Shown in pieces: positions 38,641 through 46,908 of a stretch of DNA of 47,574 bases (the stretch's first letter is position 1; each line of letters opens with the position of its first letter). The notes beneath the pieces are model-generated. The model saw nothing but the letters and a program-made list of their open reading frames with translations. It had not been told where the DNA came from and ran no database searches. The position numbers and the translations under genes are program-made. Origin of the DNA: Pseudarthrobacter oxydans (lineage in GTDB: Bacteria; Actinomycetota; Actinomycetes; Actinomycetales; Micrococcaceae); assembly GCF_013314975.1 (NCBI RefSeq), contig NZ_JABTYH010000034.1, positions 1 through 47,574 on the forward strand. Reading direction: 5' to 3'.

Positions 38641-38958
38641 TTATGATTTCTCTGCCCGCCCTAACCTCAGGGTCTCTGCTTTTTTTGGAGTGTCGGGGGC
38701 AGATTTCGTAATGTCCCGGACATCTTCATGGAGAAACATTTGGCGGCCATGATGAGTATGGAGCCACAGTAGGTCCGCGTTGAGTGACACCAGATCAACA
38801 GACCCAGTGGTGCTTCGGCCGTTGAGAAGCTGCACAATCACTTGCTCGTTCTTGCGCAGCTGGCGCAAGACGGCGGCAAATTCTTCAAAGGGAATCTGGT
38901 AGCCGGCCTGTGCGCCGACACGTCCCCTGTGGGCGCCTAATTTCTTACGAGGGCACAT
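38641..38958 (-). CDS. Small protein with Sm/SH3-like barrel pattern
   Basis: A 105-residue basic protein with an ATG at 38958 and AAGGAC upstream. Residues about 22-80 read 'YQIPFEEFAAVLRQLRKNEQ', then 'VIVQLLNGRSTTGSVDLVSL', 'NADLLWLHTHHGRQMFLHEDVRDI'. This succession (strand with G, G-x-V turn, then short strands ending in an acidic DI) looks like the small beta-barrel of Sm/Hfq-like or related proteins. Both tails are basic. Actinobacteria usually lack Hfq, so an RNA-binding role would be of interest, but the match is by pattern only. Confidence 0.55.
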   Translation of the reverse strand: MCPRKKLGAHRGRVGAQAGYQIPFEEFAAVLRQLRKNEQVIVQLLNGRSTTGSVDLVSLNADLLWLHTHHGRQMFLHEDVRDITKSAPDTPKKAETLRLGRAEKS

Positions 38959-39354
38959 TAGTAGTCCTTAAATCGGGGTTGTGTCAGGGAACGAAGGCAA
39001 CGCACCCAGCCCAGCCGTTCCTCTGGCCAGGGCTTGCGCCAGGCCGTGCGGCCAGGTTGGGTGTAGCTTCGCGCGTTCCTGTTAGCTGTTGCCCGGGGCA
39101 GTCGATGAGGAGACTGAGCGGCCGCCCGCCATCACGACCGACATCCCCTCGCAAGTTTCGGGCCTTAGGGCACCGTATTCGGGGCGAGCCGCATGTCTAA
39201 TCGGTTTCCGGACCCTGACAGAAATGGCAAGGATCGTCATTACAGGTGAAACGATTCCAAGCGGGTGGCGTCTTCTACAAGGCTAGGCCGGGCTCTTCCC
39301 TTCGCGGTGCCCATGACACGGTGCCAGGGGAGTGTTTCTGAACTCGTTCTGCTG
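38959..39354. other. Non-coding interval before the opine-type cluster
   Basis: No supported gene in about 395 bp. The part 39018-39062 can fold into GC-rich hairpins (CCAGGGC...GCGGCCAGG) and CACCCAG/TTGGGTG arms. The interval marks the change from plasmid core to metabolic cargo. No insertion-sequence ends were found. Confidence 0.4.
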
Positions 39355-40383
39355 TCATGTCCTGTGTTGGCCTATCGGGGTGGGGAGGTATTTGAGGAAC
39401 TGCCGCGCAACTGGTTTGGCCTCGTTGCTCAGGTCTGTGGCTAGGAGGATCTCGCCCAAGCGGACGACCGAATGGATTGAAGGAAGTTGAATGCCAATAG
39501 CCTTGGCAATCTCGTTCATAGGGCTGAAAGTGGAGCGAAGTTCATGGGAGAGGTAGCGGTGGTGAAGGCTTGAGGGAAGTTTGATGTGCTGATAGGCCGG
39601 GAATGAGTTGATCTTTTCTCTAAGGGTCTTTCCCGGCAGGCCCTCGGGTCCCCTGCTTTCTTCCAGGAGTACCGGGATAGGTGTGAGGCGGCAGCCAAGC
39701 GCATTACCCAGACGAAGGCGGTCTTCATCGAGGGCTTCGAGGAGTCTGCACACGCTGTCACCGAACCCTTCAACGTATAGCCGCAGGTTTTCACCCCGCT
39801 CAACGTTCATAGCGTTAAGCAGCATGGGCGGGAGGTGCACGAACGCATTAACACTCGAGAGGGCTACGGTAGGGCCGTCACCAATGGCTATTTGGGGGAA
39901 CGTTGCCTCTGCCAAATCGATGAGAGTGGACGGGGTTTCATCGTCAAGAAAGCCAGCCAGGACGTTTCGCTTTTCGGCCTTAACGTCCGAGCCAGTGCCG
40001 TTGACGATGAAGCTTCCAACGTGCAGGATATGGGCGGCACTGATGTTGTAAGCCTTCGCGGTGTTCAGAGCTTCCGCAATCCCACTGATACCGCCACCGA
40101 TGATTGCAAAAAAATCTGGGGTGCCGTAGTTGCGGATTATGTGCTCTATACCGTCACGTACACTCTCTCCTTCAGCGAACACGACTCCAGCCGTCGGGGT
40201 GGTTGGATTAAGCGCTTGGATCGTCGATAAACGTACTGTCTTCTGCTGACCGAGGTACTGAAATGAGTGCTCTCCGGGAGCTAGTCCCGCGCCCAGGAGC
40301 GCGACCTCGTGGCCCGCCAGGGCGAGGGCCAAGGAGGTGGCGGCCGCATTGTTCTCCTGCGACCTGATAACAACGTTCGTCAT
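39355..40383 (-). CDS. Opine dehydrogenase-like protein, atypical
   Basis: A 342-residue protein of the octopine/opine dehydrogenase family, whose members reversibly join an amino acid and a 2-oxo acid using NAD(P)H. The C-terminal domain is recognisable: 'SSVNAFVHLPPMLLNAMN' with the catalytic-type His, 'LRLYVEGFGDSVCRLLEALD', and 'HHRYLSHELRSTFSPMNEIAKAIGI' (in part RYLSHELRSTFSPMNEIA). Two features are odd. The dinucleotide motif G-x-G-x-x-G at the N-terminus reads RSQENN, and the usual Asp after RY-F/L-x-x is Glu. It may bind its substrate without normal catalysis. It follows the oxidase gene past a hairpin and so has a separate or reduced expression. Confidence 0.75.
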   Translation of the reverse strand: MTNVVIRSQENNAAATSLALALAGHEVALLGAGLAPGEHSFQYLGQQKTVRLSTIQALNPTTPTAGVVFAEGESVRDGIEHIIRNYGTPDFFAIIGGGISGIAEALNTAKAYNISAAHILHVGSFIVNGTGSDVKAEKRNVLAGFLDDETPSTLIDLAEATFPQIAIGDGPTVALSSVNAFVHLPPMLLNAMNVERGENLRLYVEGFGDSVCRLLEALDEDRLRLGNALGCRLTPIPVLLEESRGPEGLPGKTLREKINSFPAYQHIKLPSSLHHRYLSHELRSTFSPMNEIAKAIGIQLPSIHSVVRLGEILLATDLSNEAKPVARQFLKYLPTPIGQHRT

Positions 40384-40411
40384 CCATTTCTCTTTTCACG
40401 TGCAGGGCAGG

Positions 40412-40441
40412 GCCGGCCTGTCACCGGAGTGACAGGCCGGC
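40412..40441 (-). terminator. 13-bp perfect hairpin between oxidase and opine dehydrogenase-like genes
   Basis: GCCGGCCTGTCAC (40412-40424) and GTGACAGGCCGGC (40429-40441) with loop CGGA. It lies just after the oxidase stop on the minus strand. No T-run follows, so it may be a partial terminator or a stabilising end. Confidence 0.65.
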
Positions 40442-40497
40442 TGAATGGATTCGCCGCTATCTCCGATCTGCATCGAGTTTGCTAGCGAGTTGAAGGA

Positions 40498-41637
40498 CTA
40501 GAGGTTGGCGGTTTCAAATCGTGCCAGGCCAAAGGCCTCAAGCGAATGGTGGCGGCGGCCATCCAGGACTTCATCCGCCACTGCCTCGGCCAGATGCGCC
40601 GAGAGCGTCACCCCGCTGTGCGTGGCGACCGCATATATGGACGGGTAGTCGGCGAGGCGGTCCGCGATGGTCAGGCCGTCCTCCGGCAGCACACGGATGC
40701 CAAGGCTCACGTTTTCTGTAGATACGTTCTTCAGGGTCGGATAGAGTTCACGGGCGCGTTCAAGAAGTAGCGCCGGGACGGTCCAGATCCGGGGGTCGTC
40801 TATGTCCCATTTCCCGCCTGTAGGGTGGTCTGCGAAGGTGATTCCTCCATTGCGGGCCGGGCGCATGGCGATACCTGTCGCCCTGACGATATGGCGCATC
40901 CCGGAGGCGATGGGGCCGGTGGTGCTGATGATCCCGATGCCGGCGTTCTTCGCATCCTTCCCGGCCCCGGTTCCTGATGGCTCCAATGTCGGAAAGTCGA
41001 TCCCTGCCGTGGCAAGAATCTTGCGGGTTCCGTTTCCGGCGGCAAGGATGATCGTGTCGGCCTGGTGTTTGCGGGTAGTCCCGTCAGTCGTCCGTGTCGT
41101 TACCTGATTGGGTTGGATGCCTGTGACCGTTTCATAGGGGGCGAAGGTGGCCCCGCCCGTAATAGCACGGTTCAGGAGGCTGGTGCACATGGTGAGCGTG
41201 TCGATCCAGCCTTCTTCAGGGTAGAAAGCGCCGCCGGTAAGGCGTGGGGCTTCAAGTGAGGGTTCGAGTTCCCGTACTTGGGCAGGAGTTAGAAGGCGCA
41301 CCTCGTAGCCGTTGGATGCGAGCTTTTCCACTTTGTGCTGGAGGGCTTCGAGTTCGTCGTTGCTTTGTGCGATCTGGACGTTTCCGGTTTGGTGGAACCA
41401 TCGGCCGCCGCCTCGGGAGGCTGAGCGCTCGTGGGCTTGAAGGCCGAGGAGATTGAGGTTGCTGTACTCCTCGGGGGTTTTGTTGTTGGAATTCACCCAG
41501 GCGAAAGTGGCAGCGCTGGTGGCAGATCCGACTTCGGCTGCATCAATGACGGTGACTGACGCGCCCCGGCGTGTTAGTTCATCTGCGAGGCAGCAGCCTA
41601 TGACTCCGGCCCCGATGACGATTACTTTATGTTGCAC
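40498..41637 (-). CDS. FAD-dependent oxidoreductase (DAO family)
   Basis: A 379-residue flavoprotein of the D-amino acid oxidase/glycine oxidase family. The FAD-binding motif GAGVIGCCLADEL (9-21) follows 'KVIVI', with acidic 'VTVIDA' ending the second strand. The substrate domain includes 'GGAFYPEEGWIDTLTMC', and a second FAD contact 'IYAVATHSGVTLSAHLAEAV' lies near the C-terminus. It would oxidise a secondary amine or imino acid, giving an oxo acid and amine. Next to an opine-type dehydrogenase and an amino-acid ABC transporter, it may cleave an opine-like compound, as OoxB/NoxB do. It is downstream of the transporter genes in one operon (24-bp gap). Confidence 0.85.
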   Translation of the reverse strand: MQHKVIVIGAGVIGCCLADELTRRGASVTVIDAAEVGSATSAATFAWVNSNNKTPEEYSNLNLLGLQAHERSASRGGGRWFHQTGNVQIAQSNDELEALQHKVEKLASNGYEVRLLTPAQVRELEPSLEAPRLTGGAFYPEEGWIDTLTMCTSLLNRAITGGATFAPYETVTGIQPNQVTTRTTDGTTRKHQADTIILAAGNGTRKILATAGIDFPTLEPSGTGAGKDAKNAGIGIISTTGPIASGMRHIVRATGIAMRPARNGGITFADHPTGGKWDIDDPRIWTVPALLLERARELYPTLKNVSTENVSLGIRVLPEDGLTIADRLADYPSIYAVATHSGVTLSAHLAEAVADEVLDGRRHHSLEAFGLARFETANL

Positions 41638-41661
41638 GACTGATATCAGCCTTTCTGGGTC

Positions 41662-42450
41662 TTAGAGTGCCCCGACGGATGCGAAGAACTTCTTTGCTCG
41701 GGGTGTTGTGGGGTTGTGAAGTATCTCTTGGGGCACTCCGCGCTCAATGATGCGGCCCGCGTCCATCATGACGACCTCGTCGGCGACATCTTCTGCGAAC
41801 CGCATTTCGTGGGTGACGATCATCATGGTTGATCCCTGTTCCGCGAGGCCCTTCATTACTGCCAGGACTTCTGCGACAAGTTCGGGATCTAGGGCGCTGG
41901 TGGGTTCGTCAAAGAGCAGGACTTTAGGTTCCATAGCGAGAGCACGGGCGATGGCAACGCGCTGTTGCTGGCCGCCCGAGAGCTCGCTGGGGTAGTGATC
42001 CATTCGGCTGCCCAGACCAACTCGTTCCAGTACCCGCCGCCCGATAGCTTCGGCGTCCTTCTTCCGGAGGCCCTTTACGATCATCGGTGCAGCCGTTACG
42101 TTTTCCAGCGCCGTGTAGTGCGGGAAGAGATTGAAGTGTTGGAACACCATGCCAAAGTTCAGGGTCTGTTTACGCGCGACGCTCTTGGACACCGGCACGC
42201 GGTGACCATTGTGGACCTCGTGTCCTATCATCTTGCCCTCGAAGAAGATGGCGCCCTCATTGATCTCTTCCATCATGTTGACCGTGCGGAGCAGGGTGCT
42301 CTTACCGGAACCGGATGGGCCGACAAGGCAGGTTACTGAACCGCTGCGGATGTCGAGGCTGACGTCGTCCACGGCTTTGAGGGCGCCAAAGTGTTTACTC
42401 ACTCCAACGAGTTGAAGCAACGGTGTTTCTGATTTCAGGTTGGTTGTCAT
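41662..42450 (-). CDS. Polar amino-acid ABC transporter ATPase
   Basis: A 262-residue ATP-binding protein. Walker A GPSGSGKST (about 43-51), Q-loop 'FQHFNLFPHYTALENV', signature 'LSGGQQQRVAIARALA' and Walker B 'VLLFDEPTSALDPE', followed by 'VTHEMRFAEDVAD'. This is the GlnQ/HisP type. The ATG at 42450 is 1 nt after the permease stop, so translation is coupled. The product powers uptake of the compound bound by the lipoprotein encoded at 43404. Confidence 0.95.
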   Translation of the reverse strand: MTTNLKSETPLLQLVGVSKHFGALKAVDDVSLDIRSGSVTCLVGPSGSGKSTLLRTVNMMEEINEGAIFFEGKMIGHEVHNGHRVPVSKSVARKQTLNFGMVFQHFNLFPHYTALENVTAAPMIVKGLRKKDAEAIGRRVLERVGLGSRMDHYPSELSGGQQQRVAIARALAMEPKVLLFDEPTSALDPELVAEVLAVMKGLAEQGSTMMIVTHEMRFAEDVADEVVMMDAGRIIERGVPQEILHNPTTPRAKKFFASVGAL

Positions 42451-42451
42451 C

Positions 42452-43402
42452 TCAGAGGTTTTCCTTGCCTGCGTTCTCAAGAGCTGCTGGCTTTGGGTCG
42501 CTAGGGTTCCGGCGCGCAAATCCGCGTCCGAACCGCTTTTCCAGCCGTGCTTGGCCGAACATCGCGATGCTTGTCAGCACCAAGTACCAGATGACCGCAA
42601 CGACGAGAAGGGGAATGGTTTCAAAGTTCCGTGCGTAAATGGTTTGAACCGTGGTCAGAAGTTCGGTGTAGCCGATAACCGAGACCAGCGATGTGCTCTT
42701 GAAGATCGTGATGACGTCATTGGCCAGCGAGGGAATGATGACGCGGATCAGCTGAGGGCCGAGGATTTTCTGATAGGCCTTGAAAGGTGGAAGCCCGAGG
42801 GATTTGCAGGCCTCGAACTGTCCTGAGGGCAGGGCCAGTATGCCCCCACGGAAGATTTCTGCTGAGTAGGCGCCAAGGTAGATTGACAAGCCGATGATTG
42901 CGGCGCTGAAGCGGGATATAACCTCGTTAGCGGGAACCGAGGCGAAGGTCGGCCCGAAAGGAATCCCGATGCCCAACGTCGGAGCCAGTGCGCCGAAGAA
43001 AAACACGAACAGCAGCATGACCAGCGGGGGCATGGCTCTCATCAACCAGATGTAGAGGATGGCGATTGTTCGCAGTACAACCAGGGGGGACATGCGTGCC
43101 CAGGCCGTGAACACACCCAGAATCAGCCCGAAGAAGGTCGTGAGAAGTGTGAGGTAGATCGTGTTCAGCAGGCCGTTTATGATGATTTGGCTAAACAGAT
43201 AGGAGAAGACGACATCCCATTTCCAGTTGTCGTTGAAGACGAAGAACTGGATGCTTGCCAGTCCCAGATATACGGCCAGGGCGATGCTTAGCCACTGGGC
43301 TACGCCGATTCTGGGCCTGATTTTGAGGCCAGCCAGGTCGGTCGGCGTCCTTGATGCTGTGGACGCTTGGGTTGTCCGTCGCTTCGCTAGGAGGCTGGAC
43401 AT
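42452..43402 (-). CDS. Polar amino-acid ABC transporter permease
   Basis: A 316-residue permease with about six transmembrane helices. It has 'GLLNTIYLTLLTTFFGLILG' (the HEQRO/HisMQ-type start), 'MRAMPPLVMLLFVFFFG' and the EAA loop 'EACKSLGLPPFKAYQKILGPQLIRVIIPSL' (in part EACKSLGLPPFKAYQKIL). The N-terminal extension of about 50 residues holds an additional helix. ATG 43402 is chosen for its site GGAGGCAAG; it begins 1 nt after the binding-protein stop. A single permease gene suggests a homodimer. Confidence 0.93.
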   Translation of the reverse strand: MSSLLAKRRTTQASTASRTPTDLAGLKIRPRIGVAQWLSIALAVYLGLASIQFFVFNDNWKWDVVFSYLFSQIIINGLLNTIYLTLLTTFFGLILGVFTAWARMSPLVVLRTIAILYIWLMRAMPPLVMLLFVFFFGALAPTLGIGIPFGPTFASVPANEVISRFSAAIIGLSIYLGAYSAEIFRGGILALPSGQFEACKSLGLPPFKAYQKILGPQLIRVIIPSLANDVITIFKSTSLVSVIGYTELLTTVQTIYARNFETIPLLVVAVIWYLVLTSIAMFGQARLEKRFGRGFARRNPSDPKPAALENAGKENL

Positions 43403-43403
43403 G

Positions 43404-44321
43404 TTACTTGCCTCCAAGCTTGTTGGTGCTGTTCACATGCATGTCCGGGATTCCGAAGTCGTTGAGACCCCATTTGTCCAGGAGAGCGTCGTAGGTGCCA
43501 TTTTCGACCAGTTTGAGCAGGGCGGCACGGAGCGCGTCCCGGAGCTTCGGGTTGTCCTTGTTGATGCCGATTCCAAGGACGCTTTTTTGTTCCTGGTAGA
43601 CGATCTTGAAAGAATCGGGATCGGTCTTGACGTTGTAGGACATCTGCGGGAGGTCACCCCAGTAGGCGGTCGCGGCCCCGCTCTTCACTGACAGGATCCC
43701 GGCGCCAGAGTTCTGATACCCATTGACTTCCAGCTTGGGTGCTCCTTTTTCTGCACAGGCCTGGGCGTACTTCTCCAGGTTGCCCTGCTGCGATGTACCG
43801 CGGGCGAACCCGATGCTCATGCCGCAAAACTGCTCGGGCGTGATCTGGTCCTTCTCGAAGTTCTTGCCAGCGATGATCGCCGTACCGTTTTTCAGGTAGT
43901 CGATAAAGTCAATCCGGGTTTGCCTCTCGACGAAGTCAGCGACTGAAGCAATGGCGTCATAGCGTTTCGCTTCCAGCCCGGGAACCATGGCATCGAAGGT
44001 GCCCTCCTGGAACTCGGCTTCGGTGCCGAGAACTTTCGCTGCTGCCCTGAGGAGCTCGGGGTTCAGGCCCGTGATCTTGCCGTCTCCATCGACGAACTTC
44101 ACGGGGGCCACGTCGGCATTGATAGAAATTGTGAAACCGCCCTTTTGGCGGATCTCTTCTGGCAGCATCGCGGCGATGGTGTCGTCCTTTTGGACAGCTG
44201 CCAGGATGTCGGTGCTGCCTGATTGCTGGGCGCCAACGTTATCGGTGGGATTGGCGCAAGCGCTCATCCCGAAAATGCCCACCACAGATGCGAGGGCCAG
44301 TATGGTAAGTCGTCGTTTCAT
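43404..44321 (-). CDS. Amino-acid/opine-type solute-binding lipoprotein
   Basis: A 305-residue extracellular binding protein. The signal peptide MKRRLTILALASVVGIFGM leads to a lipobox with Cys21. The mature protein has the family pattern: 'DGKITGLNPELLRAAAKVLG', 'FDAMVPGLEAKRYDAIAS' and 'SVKSGAATAYWGDLPQMSYN'. The end is 'LLKLVENGTYDALLDKWGL'. An Asn-Pro-Glu in place of the usual Asp-Val/Pro-Asp suggests a modified ligand pocket. The ATG has AGGAGCAC upstream. It is the first gene of the transport and oxidation operon, directly after the GntR gene. Confidence 0.92.
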   Translation of the reverse strand: MKRRLTILALASVVGIFGMSACANPTDNVGAQQSGSTDILAAVQKDDTIAAMLPEEIRQKGGFTISINADVAPVKFVDGDGKITGLNPELLRAAAKVLGTEAEFQEGTFDAMVPGLEAKRYDAIASVADFVERQTRIDFIDYLKNGTAIIAGKNFEKDQITPEQFCGMSIGFARGTSQQGNLEKYAQACAEKGAPKLEVNGYQNSGAGILSVKSGAATAYWGDLPQMSYNVKTDPDSFKIVYQEQKSVLGIGINKDNPKLRDALRAALLKLVENGTYDALLDKWGLNDFGIPDMHVNSTNKLGGK

Positions 44322-44378
44322 TGGGGTGTGCTCCTGAAAATTTTGATCTTCGGCCCAGGAATGAGGTTCTTGGGCTTC

Positions 44379-45092
44379 CTAGTGGCTTGATTCGGAGTAT
44401 TCGACGTAGAACTCAAGGGCGTCCGGGCGTAGGTAGTACGCAGCTGATTCCGCGATTTGCCCGTTGGGCTGCCACATAAGTCGGCGCCGCCGTAATACGG
44501 CGACCCCTGGTTCGATGCCGAGAAGATCTGCGTGGCGTTGTTCCAGCAGAATTGGGTCGAAGTACATTCGCGATCTTGCGATTGACACTTTGTTCTTAGC
44601 GAAATGAGCTCGGACTGACAGGCTTTCGAGTTGTTCTTCAAGCAGCCTGGGTGCCAAGGAGAAGGGAATGGCCACGACCTCGATGACGATTGGGGTCTCA
44701 TCTTGGTCGTGCCTGACTCGGACCAACTGTGTGACAGGGTCATCGTCATCAACGCCAGGTACGTCAACCTCGGCTTTGCCGGCGGGCATGATTTCAGCCG
44801 AAATCACAGCCATATGGCCGGGAAGACCCGCACTCTCGATCCGCGGATCCAGAGAACGAAGCAGATTCACTTGGCGGGCACCTTCGGCGACATGGGTGCC
44901 CAACCGCTTTTGACGCACGACCAATCCGGCCTGGGCGAGATCATTAAGAACACGCTGAGCGACTGAACGGCTAACGCCATGCTTGGCCTGCAGTTCGGCC
45001 TCAGTTGGCATCCTCGCCCCGGGGGGCAGTTCACCGGACTGAATCCTCGCTTCGAGGCCCGTGCGGATCTTCACATGGAGTGGCGTGCTCAT
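44379..45092 (-). CDS. GntR/HutC-type regulator with UTRA domain
   Basis: A 237-residue regulator. The N-terminal winged helix (about 5-70) reads 'HVKIRTGLEARIQSGELPPG', 'MPTEAELQAKHGVSRSVAQRVLNDLAQAGLV' (in part HGVSRSVAQRVLNDLAQAGL) and 'VVRQKRLGTHV'. The UTRA effector domain (about 85-235) has 'ETPIVIEVVAIPFSLAPRLL' and 'YYLRPDALEFYVEY'. It probably senses the compound taken up by the downstream transporter. The start is ATG 45092, with a complete promoter 6 nt upstream and no ribosome site. The gene precedes the transporter operon on the same strand. Confidence 0.93.
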   Translation of the reverse strand: MSTPLHVKIRTGLEARIQSGELPPGARMPTEAELQAKHGVSRSVAQRVLNDLAQAGLVVRQKRLGTHVAEGARQVNLLRSLDPRIESAGLPGHMAVISAEIMPAGKAEVDVPGVDDDDPVTQLVRVRHDQDETPIVIEVVAIPFSLAPRLLEEQLESLSVRAHFAKNKVSIARSRMYFDPILLEQRHADLLGIEPGVAVLRRRRLMWQPNGQIAESAAYYLRPDALEFYVEYSESSH

Positions 45093-45128
45093 GTAATGAC
45101 CGTACAATTAAGTAATTGACCGGTCAAT
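45093..45128 (-). promoter_or_regulatory. Promoter and palindromic operator of the GntR gene
   Basis: On the minus strand: TTGACC (45127-45122), a 17-bp spacer, TACGGT (45104-45099), 6 nt, then ATG. The 14-bp perfect palindrome ATTGACCGGTCAAT (45115-45128) covers the -35, a natural autorepression site. Confidence 0.75.
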
Positions 45129-45689
45129 AGATTTTTCTAAAAAATTGTTGCCGCCATCACAGCTTCCTGGGATGCTCGGCGGGAAATTTCCACCCAGAGT
45201 CGCCCTCTTCCTGCTGACAGTCCGAGAGGCAGGAAGCTGGGGCCGGCCCCTCGGAAAGGATCGGCGCCCTGGCCGAAAACCCGGGCTGGACAGAGATCAC
45301 CCACGGGCAGGAACCAAGCCCCGTCCCCTCTCGCGGCCCTATGAGTGTTTGACAAGCAGGCCAGCGCTCCGCCGACGGGCGATCGCTTTAGCCAGGGAGG
45401 CCCTGCGTGGTCTCGGGCTGCACGGCGACGCCCCGCCGGACCACGTACAGCCAATTCCGGCTACGGGGTTTCCTATTCGTCACGGACCCAGGGACTCGTT
45501 CATGCCGATCGGCGGCAAGGCCTCACTACAACCGTCCGACCTGCGAATACAGCCAAAAACACCGAGAGACGAGTTCTCTCATCTACTTCTATTCGTCCCA
45601 CTCAAACGCCGATAACGGATATTCCGTCAACCTGAGATCACCCTGGTGCCAGCATTATTCGCACGGGGCACCAACAACGTGAACCAGTT
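45129..45689. other. Non-coding interval between the cargo operon and the abi gene
   Basis: About 560 bp without a convincing gene. The frames present lack ribosome sites and have Arg/Pro-rich composition typical of antisense frames in GC-rich DNA. GGGGCCGGCCCC near 45239 is a short palindrome. No transposon ends were identified. Confidence 0.4.
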
Positions 45690-46712
45690 TCAGGGCTTGG
45701 GCTTCCATAGGTCCAAGTCCAACCAACTGGCGGGAAAGCCCATACTCACCTCCGGTGAGATGAGGTCGGAACCGTCCGGTGCTTGAAGCTTGATGTCCAG
45801 TTTTCTGATTTGCGTCTTGAAGGTCAGGTGCCAGTTTGTGCCACTCGTGTGAGATTTGAGCATGAAGGCCATGACGGCGGCGTAGATATAGAGCCTCTGA
45901 TGTGCTTTGGGCGTGACCGTGAAGTCGGGTTCGAGCAAGTGGGCTAGGAGATCGCTGTCTGTGTCATGTTCGCGAAGTGAAAGTGGTCTTTTGAACGCGC
46001 GGTTGAAAAGACGCGAGCCGTGGGCGCACGTGTTTCGAAAGTCCACCATCATACGCAGCACGGCACCGAAGCGGCTGGGGTGGGCGAATCCAAACATGCG
46101 TGCGACCAAGCGCGCGTCCTGGGTCTGCATGAGGTCGTATAGGAATGGCAGATTTCCGAAGCTCAATACTTCAGTGACAGCCCAGATGGGTACATCTTGT
46201 TCCGGGTACTTTAACAGGTGGTGCTTGAGGAAGTCTTCGTCTTCCGCGCCGGAAGAAACAGCGTCCCGCCAGGTCTTCGTCCATGCGTCAAACTTTGTGT
46301 GCTCGCCGGCTGCTTTATCGCAACTTTGCGCATCCAAATACTCTTTGGATGCATGAGCTGCGACGTTCCTCGAGGCGAGCGTGTGGGCGATGGCTGCCCT
46401 TAGGCGCACCTCGAATTCAAGCAAGGCTTCCTGACAGACCCGGGCCAACTTGAAGTCGAATGCTTCCAGCTTCATGACGTGCTCGATGCTCGCACCAGGT
46501 ATGTAGTCGTCTGACCGGTACTGGTGCAGGCGAGCATCGATCTTGTCCGCCGGGAGTAGCCTCCGGAAGACGTATCGGTACGCGCCGGAGCGGAAGTAGC
46601 CGACACGTGTCAGGAAGTTGAGCGCCTCACCGCGGTCAGGAATCGCGAGGCCACGGACTTCGAGTTGTTGAAGCAGCTCGTCGCGCTCTTTAAATTCCTT
46701 CGTATACTCCAC
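45690..46712 (-). CDS. Abi family (Abi_2/AbiD/AbiF-like) HEPN protein
   Basis: A 340-residue abortive-infection-type protein. The N-terminal part 'RGEALNFLTRVGYFRSGAYR' and 'ASIEHVMKLEAFDFKLARVC' is typical of Abi_2. The C-terminal half has 'MVDFRNTCAHGSRLFNR' with the HEPN motif R-x4-H (RNTCAH), which in active members makes a ribonuclease. The start is ATG with a weak ribosome site. It would act in the cytoplasm by cutting RNA on infection. A hairpin lies between this gene and the resolvase on the same strand. It has no obvious antitoxin partner nearby. Confidence 0.85.
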   Translation of the reverse strand: MEYTKEFKERDELLQQLEVRGLAIPDRGEALNFLTRVGYFRSGAYRYVFRRLLPADKIDARLHQYRSDDYIPGASIEHVMKLEAFDFKLARVCQEALLEFEVRLRAAIAHTLASRNVAAHASKEYLDAQSCDKAAGEHTKFDAWTKTWRDAVSSGAEDEDFLKHHLLKYPEQDVPIWAVTEVLSFGNLPFLYDLMQTQDARLVARMFGFAHPSRFGAVLRMMVDFRNTCAHGSRLFNRAFKRPLSLREHDTDSDLLAHLLEPDFTVTPKAHQRLYIYAAVMAFMLKSHTSGTNWHLTFKTQIRKLDIKLQAPDGSDLISPEVSMGFPASWLDLDLWKPKP

Positions 46713-46738
46713 GCTTCACCGTTTGTCGCACAATGAAA

Positions 46739-46774
46739 ATCGCCCCCTTGAGCCGAGGCTCAGAGGGGGGCGAT
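46739..46774 (-). terminator. Long hairpin between resolvase and abi
   Basis: Outer arms ATCGCCCCC/GGGGGCGAT (9 bp) and inner arms TGAGCC/GGCTCA. On the minus strand it is followed by TTTTC. It may stop transcription from the resolvase gene or act as an attenuator 27 nt ahead of abi. Confidence 0.65.
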
Positions 46775-46908
46775 GTCTGATAAATAGAATCTAACACATT
46801 CACCGCAAAGGGGCTGTATGAGCCTCCGTTTGAAAGCGGAGAACATACGCGCGGAGCGCTGGCGCAGCAGGAGTGCCCTCATATGCCTTCAAGCTACAGA
46901 ACGGCGGG

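Noticed and set aside
39223..39285. 20-codon ATG frame in the interval before the opine-type cluster
   Set aside because: It looks slightly protein-like, but it is too short, lacks a ribosome site and matches no known N-terminus that I can name.
45137..45615. Frames of 105-156 codons between GntR and abi
   Set aside because: No ribosome site, composition typical of random GC-rich frames, no recognisable motif.
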